A stretch of DNA of 64,000 nucleotides from Lapidilactobacillus achengensis (GCF_003946655.1 NZ_RHOV01000005.1:82747-146746), one strand, 5' to 3'; counted from the stretch's first letter, positions 1 through 8,676 are shown. The notes: a model not told the origin generated them from the letters alone. Program-made: numbers and translations.

Positions 1-1
1 T

Positions 2-61
2 CGAATGGATGGTCGGAGCATGTTTCTAATGCTTGCACCTAAGGCTGAGAAAAAAGCTTGA
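2..61 (+). CDS. infC: Translation initiation factor IF-3, C-terminal end (partial)
   Basis: Only the last 19 codons are inside the window. The reading frame gives a tail containing GRSMFLMLAPK, which matches the conserved GRxMxMVLAPK end of IF-3, followed by a short basic tail and TGA. IF-3 binds the 30S subunit and monitors start-codon and initiator-tRNA selection. The gene is followed after 33 bases by rpmI and then rplT, the standard infC-rpmI-rplT operon, which supports the identification despite the short fragment. Confidence 0.85.
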   Translation, partial: RMDGRSMFLMLAPKAEKKA

Positions 62-94
62 TCGACATTTACATTACTTTAGGAGGATCTTATC

Positions 95-295
95 ATGCCA
101 AAGCAAAAAACACACCGCGCTTCAGCAAAGCGCTTCAAGAAAACTGCTAGTGGTCAATTAAAGCGGGGCCATGCTTATACAAGCCACCGTTTCCACGGCA
201 AGACGAAGAAACAACGTCGTCAATTAGCAAAAGCAGGTTTGGTATCACGCAGCGATATGCGCCGTATCCGGCAAATGCTTTCTCAAGTTCGTTAG
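95..295 (+). CDS. rpmI: 50S ribosomal protein L35
   Basis: This 66-residue, very basic protein starts [17 protein letters not shown], the hallmark of bL35, and has the usual length for the family. It is a small component of the large ribosomal subunit. A strong AGGAGG lies about 8 bases before the ATG. It is the middle gene of infC-rpmI-rplT. In Firmicutes this operon is usually controlled by an L20-binding leader upstream of infC, which would lie outside this window. Confidence 0.98.
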   Translation: MPKQKTHRASAKRFKKTASGQLKRGHAYTSHRFHGKTKKQRRQLAKAGLVSRSDMRRIRQMLSQVR

Positions 296-345
296 GACTT
301 AGCCATTAATTATATTCGATAGATAGTCTCAAGGAGGAAATTATT

Positions 346-705
346 ATGCCACGTGTAAAAGGCGGTACAGTTACGCGCAAACGTCGTAAGAAAGTTTTAA
401 AATTAGCTAAAGGTTATCGCGGTGCTAAGCATTTACTGTTCAAATCAGCTAATGCCCAAGTCATGAATTCATATCGTTACGCATTCCGCGATCGTCGTCA
501 GGTCAAACGTGAATTCCGGAAGTTATGGATCGCGCGGATCAATGCGGCTGCTCGTTTGAACGATTTGAACTACAGCCAATTGATGCACGGTTTACGTGTT
601 GCTGGCGTTGATATTAACCGTAAGATGTTAGCAGACATTGCTTATACTGATGCTGCAGCCTTTACTGCAATTGCTGATCAAGCTAAAGCTGCTTTGGCTA
701 AATAA
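346..705 (+). CDS. rplT: 50S ribosomal protein L20
   Basis: The 119-residue basic protein begins [20 protein letters not shown], the conserved bL20 start, and has the normal family length. L20 is an early assembly protein of the 50S subunit that binds 23S rRNA, and in Firmicutes it also represses its own operon. An AAGGAGG site precedes the ATG. It is the last gene of the operon, and a terminator follows within 20 bases. Confidence 0.98.
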   Translation: MPRVKGGTVTRKRRKKVLKLAKGYRGAKHLLFKSANAQVMNSYRYAFRDRRQVKREFRKLWIARINAAARLNDLNYSQLMHGLRVAGVDINRKMLADIAYTDAAAFTAIADQAKAALAK

Positions 706-720
706 GGTTTCAGACAAATT

Positions 721-749
721 CAACTCACTCATTTTGAGTGAGTTTTTTT
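721..749 (+). terminator. Terminator of the infC-rpmI-rplT operon
   Basis: A perfect AACTCACTCA / TGAGTGAGTT stem with a 3-base loop is followed directly by a run of T. This is a textbook intrinsic terminator 15 bases after the rplT stop codon. Confidence 0.92.
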
Positions 750-820
750 GTGTGCCGCGGTCAAGTCTCACGCACAGTGAACGCTTGACCGAGAATGGTC
801 GTGCTGCAACCAAAGTCCCA

Positions 821-850
821 TAGACAACATTGGGAATTTACCGCTATACT
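821..850 (+). promoter_or_regulatory. Probable promoter of the GNAT gene
   Basis: TAGACA (821-826) and TATACT (845-850) are separated by 18 bases and sit about 60 bases before the acetyltransferase start. An 8-bp inverted repeat CGGTCAAG/CTTGACCG (758-765, 784-791) lies just upstream and could be a regulator site. This is inferred from consensus only. Confidence 0.45.
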
Positions 851-907
851 GATTGAAATTACGCGATGCCAGCTGCTGGCATCTAATGAGAGCGAGGACA
901 CACGGAA

Positions 908-1534
908 ATGGAAATTTATCAGGCGAATGAACTGGATTTTGATTGCCGCGATCAAATTGCGACGATCTTTGCGGAAGGGTTTACTCAATGGTTGGGCTAC
1001 TTCTCGAAAGATCCGCAAGTCATCGCTGGCGCCTTCGCCCACGCGTTTCAACTTGATTATTTCTTCGTCGCGGTGACCGCGGGGCAAGTGGTGGGGATTG
1101 TGGCTTGTACAGACTGTCAGCAGCTTAGTTTACAATTCGAGAAAAGTGAGTTGATCAAGCATTTCGGCTGGCTGAAGGGCACGATTGCCGCACGCGTTTT
1201 TCCCCGTGAATTTGCCGCGTCTTTCAAGAATCCACCGCGAGCTACCGGTTCGATCGAATTTGTTGGCGTCGCGGCCAGCGCCAGGAACAATGGCGTGGCC
1301 TCACGCTTGCTGGCGGCTGTCATTGCGCGGACCTCGTACCCGAACTTTCTCATCCAGGAGGTAGCTGATACGAACTTGCCGGCGGTGGGCCTTTATCAAA
1401 AGTTGGGCTTCATTGAAACGGGCAGGCGACCGCTGGTGGCTAAACAGGCACAGAAAATTGGCATCAACGCCTTCCTCTCTTTCCAGCTCACTAGAAAATC
1501 TCCGGAGCTGGCCGACAACTCAGCACGCGGTTAG
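908..1534 (+). CDS. GNAT family N-acetyltransferase
   Basis: A 208-residue protein of the GNAT superfamily, which transfers an acyl group from acyl-CoA to an amine. The acetyl-CoA-binding motif A lies around residues 116-140: a strand with IEFVGVAA, then the R/N-x-x-G-V-A-S-R-L pyrophosphate loop. Motif B follows as NLPAVGLYQKLGFIETGRR. The N-terminal 110 residues are divergent, so the substrate cannot be read from the sequence. A GAGGA site lies about 9 bases before the ATG, and the gene appears to have its own promoter after the rplT terminator. It reads as a single-gene unit, and its role is unknown beyond family level. Confidence 0.85.
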   Translation: MEIYQANELDFDCRDQIATIFAEGFTQWLGYFSKDPQVIAGAFAHAFQLDYFFVAVTAGQVVGIVACTDCQQLSLQFEKSELIKHFGWLKGTIAARVFPREFAASFKNPPRATGSIEFVGVAASARNNGVASRLLAAVIARTSYPNFLIQEVADTNLPAVGLYQKLGFIETGRRPLVAKQAQKIGINAFLSFQLTRKSPELADNSARG

Positions 1535-1913
1535 CGGTCGATCAGGTCAACTGAAGCTGCGCGATTTCGGCCGTCAACTGCCAGCTGGCCAGGCAAACTA
1601 GCCACGCCCTTGTTAATTGACGACTTGAACATAAATGGCGGCTGTCTTGATTTGACCAGCGAGTTGCCTAATTATTTTTAAGTTGAGCTACCTGTGAACC
1701 GCATCGGCGCGTGGATATTGGTCTAGTCCTATTCGCGAAAATTGACCGTGATAATCTCGTTGATCCGAGTTGGCAGAACCGTTATTAGTCGTTCTTTATT
1801 TTTGTGTTTACGCGTATTTGAACTGAGCTTACCGCGGTATTGGTCTGGTCGCTAGGCACTGCACAAACTTTTTGGCTCCGTGCGTTTCCCGCTATGACGG
1901 TGATTTAATTGCG
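1535..1913. other. Intergenic region without a recognisable gene
   Basis: About 380 bases between the GNAT stop codon and the regulatory leader of the PTS cassette. Every long frame here is an overlapping shadow with no ribosome-binding site. I see no tRNA, strong terminator or repeat. It may be decayed coding sequence. Confidence 0.5.
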
Positions 1914-1927
1914 CGAAAGCACTTGCA
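1914..1927 (+). promoter_or_regulatory. Possible cre (CcpA) site
   Basis: CGAAAGCACTTGCA resembles the catabolite-responsive element TGAAAGCGCTTNCA. It differs at the first base and in the central CG, which is CA here. It lies just upstream of the likely promoter of the antiterminator/PTS unit, where carbon-catabolite repression would be expected. The match is imperfect and this is an inference. Confidence 0.35.
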
Positions 1928-1970
1928 TTTCTGAATTTAATATGCTAAATTAACAATGTTAACAATATTG

Positions 1971-2002
1971 TTTCATGTGACTAGATGATACTAGGCATGG
2001 AA
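1971..2002 (+). promoter_or_regulatory. RNA antiterminator (RAT) hairpin for the BglG/LicT-type regulator
   Basis: The transcript can form a two-part hairpin: a lower stem TTTCATG/CATGGAA (one T-G wobble), a small asymmetric internal loop, and an upper stem CTAG/CTAG. This matches the RAT architecture, with ACT...AGGCA flanking the upper stem, that BglG/SacY-family antiterminators bind. Its 3' half is also the left arm of the terminator at 1994-2046, so the two structures exclude each other. It lies upstream of the regulator gene itself, which implies autoregulation of the regulator together with the permease. Confidence 0.75.
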
Positions 2003-2046
2003 GAGCGCTCGAGGAGTGATCCTCGTGGACTTTTTCATGCCTTTTT
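1994..2046 (+). terminator. Conditional terminator overlapping the RAT
   Basis: GGCATGGAA pairs with TTTTCATGCC, closing a loop that contains a further small GAGG/CCTC hairpin, and is followed by TTTTT. Its left arm is shared with the RAT hairpin, the usual arrangement for protein-dependent antitermination. Confidence 0.75.
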
Positions 2047-2109
2047 GCTTTAATGAAAATAATAGACATCTTAGGGCACATGGAGCAGGCATCTGCAGAT
2101 GAGGTAGAA

Positions 2110-3021
2110 ATGAAAATCAAGAAAGTCCTCAATCAAAACGCGGTCTTGGTCACTGACGACGGTCAGGAAAAAGTCGCGATCGGTAAGGGAATCGGTTTTG
2201 GCAAGAAAAGAAATGATCTGGTCTTTAAACGTCAGATCGAGCGCATGTTTGTCATGGCGCCGGAAGGGCAATTGAAGCTGCAAGATCTTCTGAGTCAAAT
2301 CGATGAGAAATATTTGTTTGCGGCCGAGCATATCATTGACCACGCTGAAACAGTGCTGATGGAACAACTCAATGAGCATGTTTTGATCGCGTTGACTGAT
2401 CACTTGTCGTTCTCGGCGGAAAATATTCGTAATGGGATCGTGATCCGCAATAAATTGTTGCGCGAGATCGAAGTGTTGTATGGTGAGGAATTTAGTATCG
2501 CGCAGTGGGCGGTGGAGTATCTGAATAAGGAACTGCATATTCCTTACACCTATGACGAAGCGGGCTATATCGCGATCCATTTGCATAGTGGGCGTGGTGA
2601 TCGCGTGCGGAAGAAGCGCGAAAGTATTCGCGAAGTCATGATCGTTTCTGATGTGATCCAATTGATCGAGCGGGAATTGAATCTGGATATTCATTCAGAG
2701 GCGATGGCCTTGAATTATTCACGGTTGGCAAATCATCTCCGGTTATTGATGAAACGCTATTATTATCAAGAATATGCGGTTTTGGATCAAGAAATCGTTC
2801 AAATGGTCAAACGCAAGTATCCGGAAAGCTATGGTATTGCCAAGAAAATTCGGGTCTTGTTGACAAAGAAATATCAGATGTCGATGACGTCTGAGGAACT
2901 TGGGTATATCGCAATCCACATTGAACGCCTGCGATTGACGCGGACACGGCCGAATCAGGGTGATCCGGAATCAGGCGACAGCCCAGCGTCGGAATCAGGG
3001 CATGATCAACAGGAGGAGTAA
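2110..3021 (+). CDS. BglG/LicT/GlcT-family transcription antiterminator
   Basis: An RNA-binding antiterminator with the three-domain layout of the family. The first 55 residues are a CAT RNA-binding domain (KIKKVLNQNAVLVTDDGQEK, then GKGIGFGKK). Two PTS regulation domains (PRD1 and PRD2) follow, with conserved histidines in DHAETVL, LTDHLSF, IAIHLHSG and IAIHIERL. When the cognate sugar is present, the PRDs are dephosphorylated by the permease and the dimer binds the RAT. The start at 2110 is chosen because it has a GAGG site 6 bases upstream and matches family N-termini. A longer frame from 2053 has no ribosome-binding site and begins just after the terminator. A 40-residue polar tail after PRD2 is unusual. 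The permease gene follows after 5 bases, so the pair is one operon. Confidence 0.9.
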   Translation: MKIKKVLNQNAVLVTDDGQEKVAIGKGIGFGKKRNDLVFKRQIERMFVMAPEGQLKLQDLLSQIDEKYLFAAEHIIDHAETVLMEQLNEHVLIALTDHLSFSAENIRNGIVIRNKLLREIEVLYGEEFSIAQWAVEYLNKELHIPYTYDEAGYIAIHLHSGRGDRVRKKRESIREVMIVSDVIQLIERELNLDIHSEAMALNYSRLANHLRLLMKRYYYQEYAVLDQEIVQMVKRKYPESYGIAKKIRVLLTKKYQMSMTSEELGYIAIHIERLRLTRTRPNQGDPESGDSPASESGHDQQEE

Positions 3022-3026
3022 ATTTT

Positions 3027-5006
3027 ATGAAAGCTTATATGCAAAGAATGGGTCGCTCGTTGATGCTACCTGTCGCAACTTTGCCAGTAGCGGCATTATT
3101 TATGGGGATCGGTTATTGGATCGATCCACAAGGCTGGGGCGGTAACAACGTTATTTCCGCTTTCTTGCTCAAAACAGGGAGTACGATCCTTGATAACTTG
3201 GGTATTTTGTTCGCAGTGGGCTTGGCTTACGGGATGTCGAAAGATAAGGATGGCGCCGCGGCGCTTTCTGGGTTGGTCGCTTTCCTGACACCATACACCT
3301 TGTTACAACCAGGCGCAGTTGCGATGTTCTTCCGGATGGATGTCAAGAATGTTAACGTCGCCTTCAGCGCGATCAACTTCAAGAACGTCTTTATCGGTAT
3401 TTTGGCAGGTTTAGTTGCCGCAGCGTTGTACAATCGCTTTAGCGGCACGAAACTACCGATGGCCTTGGCCTTCTTCAGTGGGAAACGGCTGGTGCCGATC
3501 GTTACCGCTGGGACCATGGCGCTGGTTTCACTGTTGTTACTGTTCATTTGGCCACCAGTTTATACCGGCTTAGTTAACTTTGGTGAATTCATTTCTGGGT
3601 TAGGCGCTGTTGGTGCTGGCCTTTACGGCTTCTTCAACCGTTTGCTGATTCCAACTGGGTTACATCATGCTTTGAATAACGTGTTCTGGTTCAACTTAGC
3701 TGGGATCGATGATATCGGTAAATTCTGGGCTAGCCAAGGGACTAAGGGCATTACCGGGATGTACCAAGCTGGGTTCTTCCCAGTGATGATGTTTGGTTTA
3801 CCTGCTGGGGCTTTGGCAATTTACCAGTGTGCTCGCCCTGAGAAGAAGAAAGTCACAGCTTCCTTGATGTTGGCAGCGGCGTTCGCTTCCTTCTTTACAG
3901 GTGTGACTGAACCATTGGAATTCTCCTTCATGTTCGTTGCTTGGCCATTATATGTGGTTCATGCTGTTTTAACAGGTATCTCCATGTTCCTCGCGGCAAC
4001 TTTCCATTGGACTGCCGGTTTCAACTTTAGTGCCGGGATGGTCGACTTTATCTTAAGCCTCCGGGTGCCGATCGCTAACAAGCCATACATGCTGTTGGTG
4101 CTGGGCCTGATCATGGGCGTTGTTTATTACTTTACTTTCCGTTTCGTGATTACCAAGTTCAATTTGATGACACCTGGTCGTGAAGCCGACGATGTTGCCG
4201 GTGAAGAAGCCGAAGACCTTGATACCAACGTTGCTGGTGAAGACAAGTACGGTCGTTTGGCGCGGCGGATCTACACCGCATTAGGTGGCGCTGAAAACGT
4301 GACTTCGATCGATAACTGTACCACGCGGCTCCGTTTGATGGTGAAAGATACCGGCAAGGTCGATGTCGCTAAGATCAAAGCGACCAATGTTCCTGGGGTC
4401 AAAATCATTGATAAGACCAATATCCAAGTCATTGTTGGGACCGATGTGCAATTCGTCGCGGATGAAATGAAACGTTTGGCCAACGGTGGCGTGGCGGTTG
4501 CCGCTGACGCAGCTGCAGTCGTTGCTCCAGCGAAGAAAGAAATCGCCAAGAAGATCGACGTTTACGCCGTCGCAAATGGTGACGCCGTCTCAATCACTGA
4601 AGTTCCTGATGATGTCTTTGCGCAAAAGATGATGGGTGATGGTTTCGCTATCAAGCCAACTTCTGGTGAGATCTTCGCGCCAGTCGCGGGGACGATCACC
4701 AGTGTCTTCCCAACGAAACACGCTGTGGGTATCAAGACTGACGCGGGTCTCGAAGTGTTATTGCACATGGGGATCGACACCGTTAGCTTGAAGGGCGAAC
4801 CATTTACCATTTATGTTGAAGCAGGCCAAGAAGTTGCTCGTGGTCAACTGATCGCTTTAGTTGATCTTGAAGCGCTCAAGGCCGCTGGCAAGCATGCGGA
4901 AATGATCGTTGCCTTCACCAATGCTGATGCGGTCAAAGATTTGGCATTGACCACTGGTAAGACGGTCAAAGCTAACGACATTCTCGGTTCTGTCGAAGCA
5001 AAATAG
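3027..5006 (+). CDS. nagE: PTS EIICBA permease, N-acetylglucosamine/glucose family (NagE-like)
   Basis: A 659-residue fused sugar permease that imports and phosphorylates its sugar. The EIIC membrane domain (about residues 1-385) carries NRLLIPTGLHHALN, GTxEPLEF-type GVTEPLEFSFMF and FNLMTPGRE, which resemble NagE more than PtsG or MalX. EIIB (about 410-490) has the phosphorylated cysteine Cys431 in IDNCTTRLRL. EIIA (about 520-659) has the active histidine His580 in VLLHMGID. The order C-B-A and the length fit the family. It lies in one operon behind its antiterminator, with the AGGAGGAG site inside the regulator's last codons. GlcNAc as substrate is inferred from sequence resemblance, and glucose remains possible. 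Confidence 0.85.
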   Translation: MKAYMQRMGRSLMLPVATLPVAALFMGIGYWIDPQGWGGNNVISAFLLKTGSTILDNLGILFAVGLAYGMSKDKDGAAALSGLVAFLTPYTLLQPGAVAMFFRMDVKNVNVAFSAINFKNVFIGILAGLVAAALYNRFSGTKLPMALAFFSGKRLVPIVTAGTMALVSLLLLFIWPPVYTGLVNFGEFISGLGAVGAGLYGFFNRLLIPTGLHHALNNVFWFNLAGIDDIGKFWASQGTKGITGMYQAGFFPVMMFGLPAGALAIYQCARPEKKKVTASLMLAAAFASFFTGVTEPLEFSFMFVAWPLYVVHAVLTGISMFLAATFHWTAGFNFSAGMVDFILSLRVPIANKPYMLLVLGLIMGVVYYFTFRFVITKFNLMTPGREADDVAGEEAEDLDTNVAGEDKYGRLARRIYTALGGAENVTSIDNCTTRLRLMVKDTGKVDVAKIKATNVPGVKIIDKTNIQVIVGTDVQFVADEMKRLANGGVAVAADAAAVVAPAKKEIAKKIDVYAVANGDAVSITEVPDDVFAQKMMGDGFAIKPTSGEIFAPVAGTITSVFPTKHAVGIKTDAGLEVLLHMGIDTVSLKGEPFTIYVEAGQEVARGQLIALVDLEALKAAGKHAEMIVAFTNADAVKDLALTTGKTVKANDILGSVEAK

Positions 5007-5072
5007 GCCAGCGTTAATACCTGGTTACTAGCGCCGGCGCTGCGGGCCTAGCAGCCAAATTGAACGCAAGTC

Positions 5073-5121
5073 AAGCAGTTCGTTTACGTCTCCTTTAGGA
5101 GCGTAAGCGAACTGCTTTTTT
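5073..5121 (+). terminator. Terminator of the antiterminator/PTS operon
   Basis: A long interrupted stem, AAGCAGTTCG...CGAACTGCTT with an inner TTACG/CGTAA and CTCC/GGAG, ends in a T run. It lies 66 bases after the permease stop. Confidence 0.9.
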
Positions 5122-5175
5122 ATTCTTGACAAAAAGGGGTTGGGGGAACTCTTTTTTCGTGGTTCTGCGGCCATG

Positions 5176-5203
5176 AAAAAAACGATCGCCAAGGGCAATC
5201 GTT
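5176..5203 (-). terminator. Terminator for the GyrI-like gene
   Basis: Read on the minus strand, AACGATTGCC/GGCGATCGTT (one mismatch, loop CTT) is followed by TTTTTT. It lies 70 bases downstream of the minus-strand gene that stops at 5274. Confidence 0.8.
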
Positions 5204-5273
5204 AGTTAGAGCGGTAAATCCATCAACAAGGGTGACGCTGCTGTTCCGCTGTTGACGGGGATGGGATGTTTGC

Positions 5274-5771
5274 TTAAAGTGGCAGAACTGGGATCGCCAA
5301 CCTGGCGCCAGTCTGCGGTGTCGCCCCAAAATTAAAACGTGGCGCGATCTGGTCGGCGTGGCGATAACCAAATTTTGCAGGCACATAGGTGGCCAGCGCT
5401 TGATTGACCGTCGCAATGGCTTGGGCGAACTCACTTTCTTGGACATATGGCGCGCTTTGAAAATAGACCAACGAACAAGCGGGAAGGATGGCGCTTTGGT
5501 AATGACCCGGCAGTGGTTGATCGAAATCCTCCGGGACCTCAATGCCCGCCGCCACAATGGCGCGGCCGGGTTGGTTGAGTCGCTGCGGCAAGGTGACCAA
5601 GGCAGCCGTGTCAAATTTTTCTGGGATCTGATCAAGAAAGTCTTCCCAGTCACAACCCATTTCCGCGCAATACGAGAAATAATCATGGGCGGTTTTGGCG
5701 GGCAGATAAAGCAGTTTGCGGACAGGCCGTGGTTGGACGGTCATTGTCCATAAAGGGACTGGTTCACTCAC
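5274..5771 (-). CDS. Stand-alone GyrI-like (AraC effector-binding type) domain protein
   Basis: A 165-residue protein resembling the small-molecule-binding domain of AraC/GyrI-type regulators. The family-like stretch EMGCDWEDFLDQIPEKFDTA is followed by AAGIEVPEDF and a C-terminal FNFGATPQTGARLAIPV. In several lactobacilli this domain is fused to an AraC helix-turn-helix. No DNA-binding region is present here, so it may be a ligand-binding remnant or a free-standing binding protein. The GTG start is chosen because AAGGAGG lies 8 bases upstream. It is a single-gene unit with its own terminator, and the ligand is unknown. Confidence 0.65.
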   Translation of the reverse strand: MSEPVPLWTMTVQPRPVRKLLYLPAKTAHDYFSYCAEMGCDWEDFLDQIPEKFDTAALVTLPQRLNQPGRAIVAAGIEVPEDFDQPLPGHYQSAILPACSLVYFQSAPYVQESEFAQAIATVNQALATYVPAKFGYRHADQIAPRFNFGATPQTGARLAIPVLPL

Positions 5772-6244
5772 AAGATTTCCTCCTTAGGCTGAAAGCTAAC
5801 TAACTGACGCCGCGACGAAGGCGGCTGACTTTAGGGGTCAAGCATGATCAAACAGAAGTCTGGACCCAATTTTGATGCGGCGGCCGCTGTTAGATGCCAC
5901 CAGCGCTCACTGGCGGCGCATTTGAACCACAATTAACAGTTCTAGTATAACATTTCCCTTCGCGAAAACTATGATCATTCCGTGCGACCGCTTCTGAGGT
6001 AAGCGGCCGGTGATCCGGGAACCGAGCGCCTTGCAGAAAATTTGTGATCCATTGATGTCTGGAAAACCCAGGCCATCTGGAGGAAATCTCGCTCTCTGTT
6101 TTCGCCACCAATTTTCCCAAGCCTATTTTCAGATTTTTTGGCCATTTTTTCAGAAAAAACTTACGAAGGCTTGAAAATTCTGGTAGAGTAATCACTTGTG
6201 CCGTTTAGGCCGCTGATTTTAGAGAATTGGGAGTGTACATATTG
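5772..6244. other. Divergent intergenic region, probably regulatory
   Basis: About 470 bases between the start of the minus-strand GyrI-like gene and the plus-strand exporter. A hairpin GCCACCAG/CTGGCGGC (about 5896-5917, one mismatch) and a minus-strand TATACT box (5944-5949) are visible. A 101-codon minus-strand frame here lacks a ribosome-binding site and family signature, and I do not accept it. No RNA gene is recognised. Confidence 0.45.
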
Positions 6245-7654
6245 ATGGAAACAAGTACGAGAAGGAAACCGACCTTGATTATGATCGGGCTGCTATTAGG
6301 CGGCTTTGTAGGGATGTTCAGCGAAACTGCCTTGAACATCGCCTTACCGCAGTTGGAACAGGATTTAAATGTCAATACGGGAACGATTCAGTGGCTGGTC
6401 ACCGGCTATTTATTGATGGTGGGGGTTGTCTTGCCCTTATCCAGTTTATTGACCAAACATTTTACTACAAGACAATTAATCGTTTTCGCTTTGAGCGATT
6501 TTATTGTGGGCGCAGTGATTTCGGCTGTGGCGGCGGGCTTTACCGGCTTGTTGATTGGCCGGATGATTCAGGGGATCGCGACTGGTCTGATGCTACCGCT
6601 GATTTTCACGGTGCTGTTGGCCATCTATCCGCCAGAGAAGCGCGGTGGGGCGATGGGTTTAGTCGGTCTGGTCATCATGTTTGCGCCCGCTGTGGGTCCA
6701 ACGCTGGCAGGTTTGATTCTGGGCGCTTTATCGTGGCGCTGGATCTTTTGGCTGTTTATGCCTTTGTTGGTGGTCGCCTTGGTCATTTCGGTGATTTTCA
6801 TGGAAAATGTTGTGCCTCTAACGAAACCAAAAGTCGATTTCTTGTCAATTGTCGGTTCCACCGTGGGCTTTGGCGGCTTGGTGATCGGCGCTAGTTTGGC
6901 CGGTGATCGTGGTTGGTTGAATCCGCTGGTCTTGGTAAGTTTGATCGTGGGCTTACTCAGTTTGATTTGGTACGGGCGCCGGCAGCTACAACTGGCCGCG
7001 CCGGTCCTGAACTTGCGGGCCTTTGGGGTGCGGCAGTTCAGTTTGGGAACGGCCTTGGTCATGATTGATTTTGGAATCATTATGTCCGCCATGTATTTAT
7101 TGCCGATGCTTTGGCAGAAAGGCTTGGGGGTACCGGTTGCGCTGACGGGCGCGCTAATGCTGCCTGGTGGTTTGGTCAACGCCCTGGTTTCGGCGACTTC
7201 CGGCCGGCTGTTTGATCGGTATGGGGCGAAATATTTAACGCGCATCGGCTTTTTATTGAGTTTCATCGGGGCCTTGTTGCTTTTGTTGACCACACCGCAA
7301 ACCAGCTATGGCTATGTGGTTGTGGCCCATATGATTTTGATGGTCAAGGCGCCCTTGGCCATGTCGCCAGCGCAAACTTACGGGTTAAACGCGTTAACCG
7401 GCGCTTTGGCCGCAGATGGCAGTACGATCTTGAACACTTTGCAACAGATTCTTGGCGCCTTGGCCACGGCGATCGCCACCAGTTTGTTGGCTTGGGGCCA
7501 GACCCGGACCAGCGCGACCGGCGCCAATGCTTTTGTCCAAGGGACCCACGCTGGGTTCGCCTTCACGTTGATTTTCGCGCTGATCGGCTTGATCCTAGCT
7601 TTTCAAGTTCGCGCCGACCAGCCTGATCCTGCAACTGTCAAAATCGATGATTAA
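6245..7654 (+). CDS. MFS drug:H+ antiporter of the DHA2 (14-TMS, EmrB/QacA) family
   Basis: A polytopic membrane protein of about 469 residues with about 14 hydrophobic segments. Motif A-like and motif C-like regions are present, for example GRMIQGIATGLMLPLIF and GxxxGPTLAG-type APAVGPTLAGLI followed by LSWRWIFWL, typical of DHA2 exporters such as LmrB and QacA. It would export hydrophobic or cationic compounds using the proton gradient. The ATG at 6245 is preferred: GGGAG lies 11 bases upstream, whereas an upstream in-frame TTG at 6227 overlaps that site. It is a single gene ending at a strong terminator. A neighbouring GyrI-like ligand-binding protein is transcribed divergently, so a regulatory link is possible but unproven. 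The substrate is unknown. Confidence 0.88.
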   Translation: METSTRRKPTLIMIGLLLGGFVGMFSETALNIALPQLEQDLNVNTGTIQWLVTGYLLMVGVVLPLSSLLTKHFTTRQLIVFALSDFIVGAVISAVAAGFTGLLIGRMIQGIATGLMLPLIFTVLLAIYPPEKRGGAMGLVGLVIMFAPAVGPTLAGLILGALSWRWIFWLFMPLLVVALVISVIFMENVVPLTKPKVDFLSIVGSTVGFGGLVIGASLAGDRGWLNPLVLVSLIVGLLSLIWYGRRQLQLAAPVLNLRAFGVRQFSLGTALVMIDFGIIMSAMYLLPMLWQKGLGVPVALTGALMLPGGLVNALVSATSGRLFDRYGAKYLTRIGFLLSFIGALLLLLTTPQTSYGYVVVAHMILMVKAPLAMSPAQTYGLNALTGALAADGSTILNTLQQILGALATAIATSLLAWGQTRTSATGANAFVQGTHAGFAFTLIFALIGLILAFQVRADQPDPATVKIDD

Positions 7655-7680
7655 CAGCTAACGATTAAGTAAGTCAAGCG

Positions 7681-7712
7681 ACAAGCCCTCAACTGCAAAA
7701 GTTGAGGGCTTG
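7681..7712 (+). terminator. Terminator after the MFS exporter
   Basis: ACAAGCCCTCAACT pairs with AGTTGAGGGCTTGT around a GCAAA loop, a perfect 14-bp stem. With the flanking sequence it could also serve the convergent minus-strand gene. Confidence 0.85.
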
Positions 7713-7770
7713 TTCTGCTTTGAAGCTTAATGAAAGTGGTTGGGCTCGGGCATCAAATGAAACGCTGAAC

Positions 7771-8556
7771 TCAGGCCAAAGTCACGTCGGCCGTTACTGG
7801 GAAGTGATCTGACATGAATCGCTCATGGAAGCGGTCGGTCAACACGGCAACACGCGTCGCCTGCACCGCTGTTGACGCGAAAATATAGTCAATACTGACC
7901 CAAGTCGCGGCATCGAAATGAGTCGTAAAGTCTTCGCTGGAACATGTTTTCAATGGCCCGACCCGATGAGGCACTGTCCGCCGCACATCTTGGAGTTGCG
8001 CCGTCAAGATTTGGTAGAATGGTTCATCGGCCTCGGCATTACAATCGCCGGTGAGGAAAATATTACGATCGGACTGCTGACCAATGAAATCAGCGATCAC
8101 CTGAGCCCCTTTTTCGCGAGCGGTGGGGCTGACATGGTCCAAATGCGTGTTGATAAACAGCAGTTCTTGTTGGGTTTGCCGGTCGCGCAATCGGACCCAA
8201 GTGGCGATCCGGAAGCAGGCAGCCTCCCAACTGGCCGTGCGTGACATGACCGCTGGGGTGGCCGACAACCAGAATGTGTCCTGTTGCAATTCCTCAAAGC
8301 GATCCTTTTTGAATAAAACTGGATTATATTCGCCGCTGGCACTATCATCCCGCACCGCGCCGACCAATTGGTAATCCGCGCCGAGCGCCTGGATCAGGTC
8401 GGCACGTTGATCGGCCATCACTTCCTGCAGGCCGAAAACATCCCAATCCTGTTTCTTGATCAAGGCCAGAATGTTCGGCCGGCGGTACGACCAGTTATCC
8501 AACTCGGCGTCAGTTTGACTGCTGTTCTTAATATTATACGTTGCAACTTTGATCAT
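7771..8556 (-). CDS. Endonuclease/exonuclease/phosphatase (EEP) family hydrolase
   Basis: A 261-residue EEP-fold metal-dependent phosphohydrolase, the fold of DNase I, exonuclease III and sphingomyelinases. The ordered motifs are all present: VATYNIKN near the start, GLQEVM, NTHLDHVS, TGDCNAE, SIDYIFAS and the final SDHFPVT with the catalytic Asp-His. No signal peptide is seen, so it is probably cytoplasmic. The ATG at 8556 is chosen because AAGGAG lies 8 bases upstream, whereas the GTG at 8565 overlaps that site. It is a monocistronic gene. The family members closest in motif spacing are annotated as generic EEP proteins, so the substrate cannot be assigned. Confidence 0.88.
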   Translation of the reverse strand: MIKVATYNIKNSSQTDAELDNWSYRRPNILALIKKQDWDVFGLQEVMADQRADLIQALGADYQLVGAVRDDSASGEYNPVLFKKDRFEELQQDTFWLSATPAVMSRTASWEAACFRIATWVRLRDRQTQQELLFINTHLDHVSPTAREKGAQVIADFIGQQSDRNIFLTGDCNAEADEPFYQILTAQLQDVRRTVPHRVGPLKTCSSEDFTTHFDAATWVSIDYIFASTAVQATRVAVLTDRFHERFMSDHFPVTADVTLA

Positions 8557-8676
8557 TTGTCCCACTCCTTATTTTGCTTACTATGGCGTATTGTATCATG
8601 GAACTTGGTGCTGTGACGCACTGTTTTTACGGGAATTGTTTTGCTAAAAAGCAGTGTTTTGGGTTGGATTATTTCG

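Noticed and set aside
628..1087. Overlapping frames around the rplT end and GNAT start
   Set aside because: They are shadows of rplT and the GNAT gene, without ribosome-binding sites, crossing a terminator and a promoter.
2053..2109. Longer start of the PTS antiterminator
   Set aside because: There is no ribosome-binding site and it begins directly after the terminator. The ATG at 2110 has GAGG and fits the family N-terminus.
5890..6195. 101-codon minus-strand frame
   Set aside because: It has no ribosome-binding site and no family signature. It lies in a divergent regulatory region and is probably chance.
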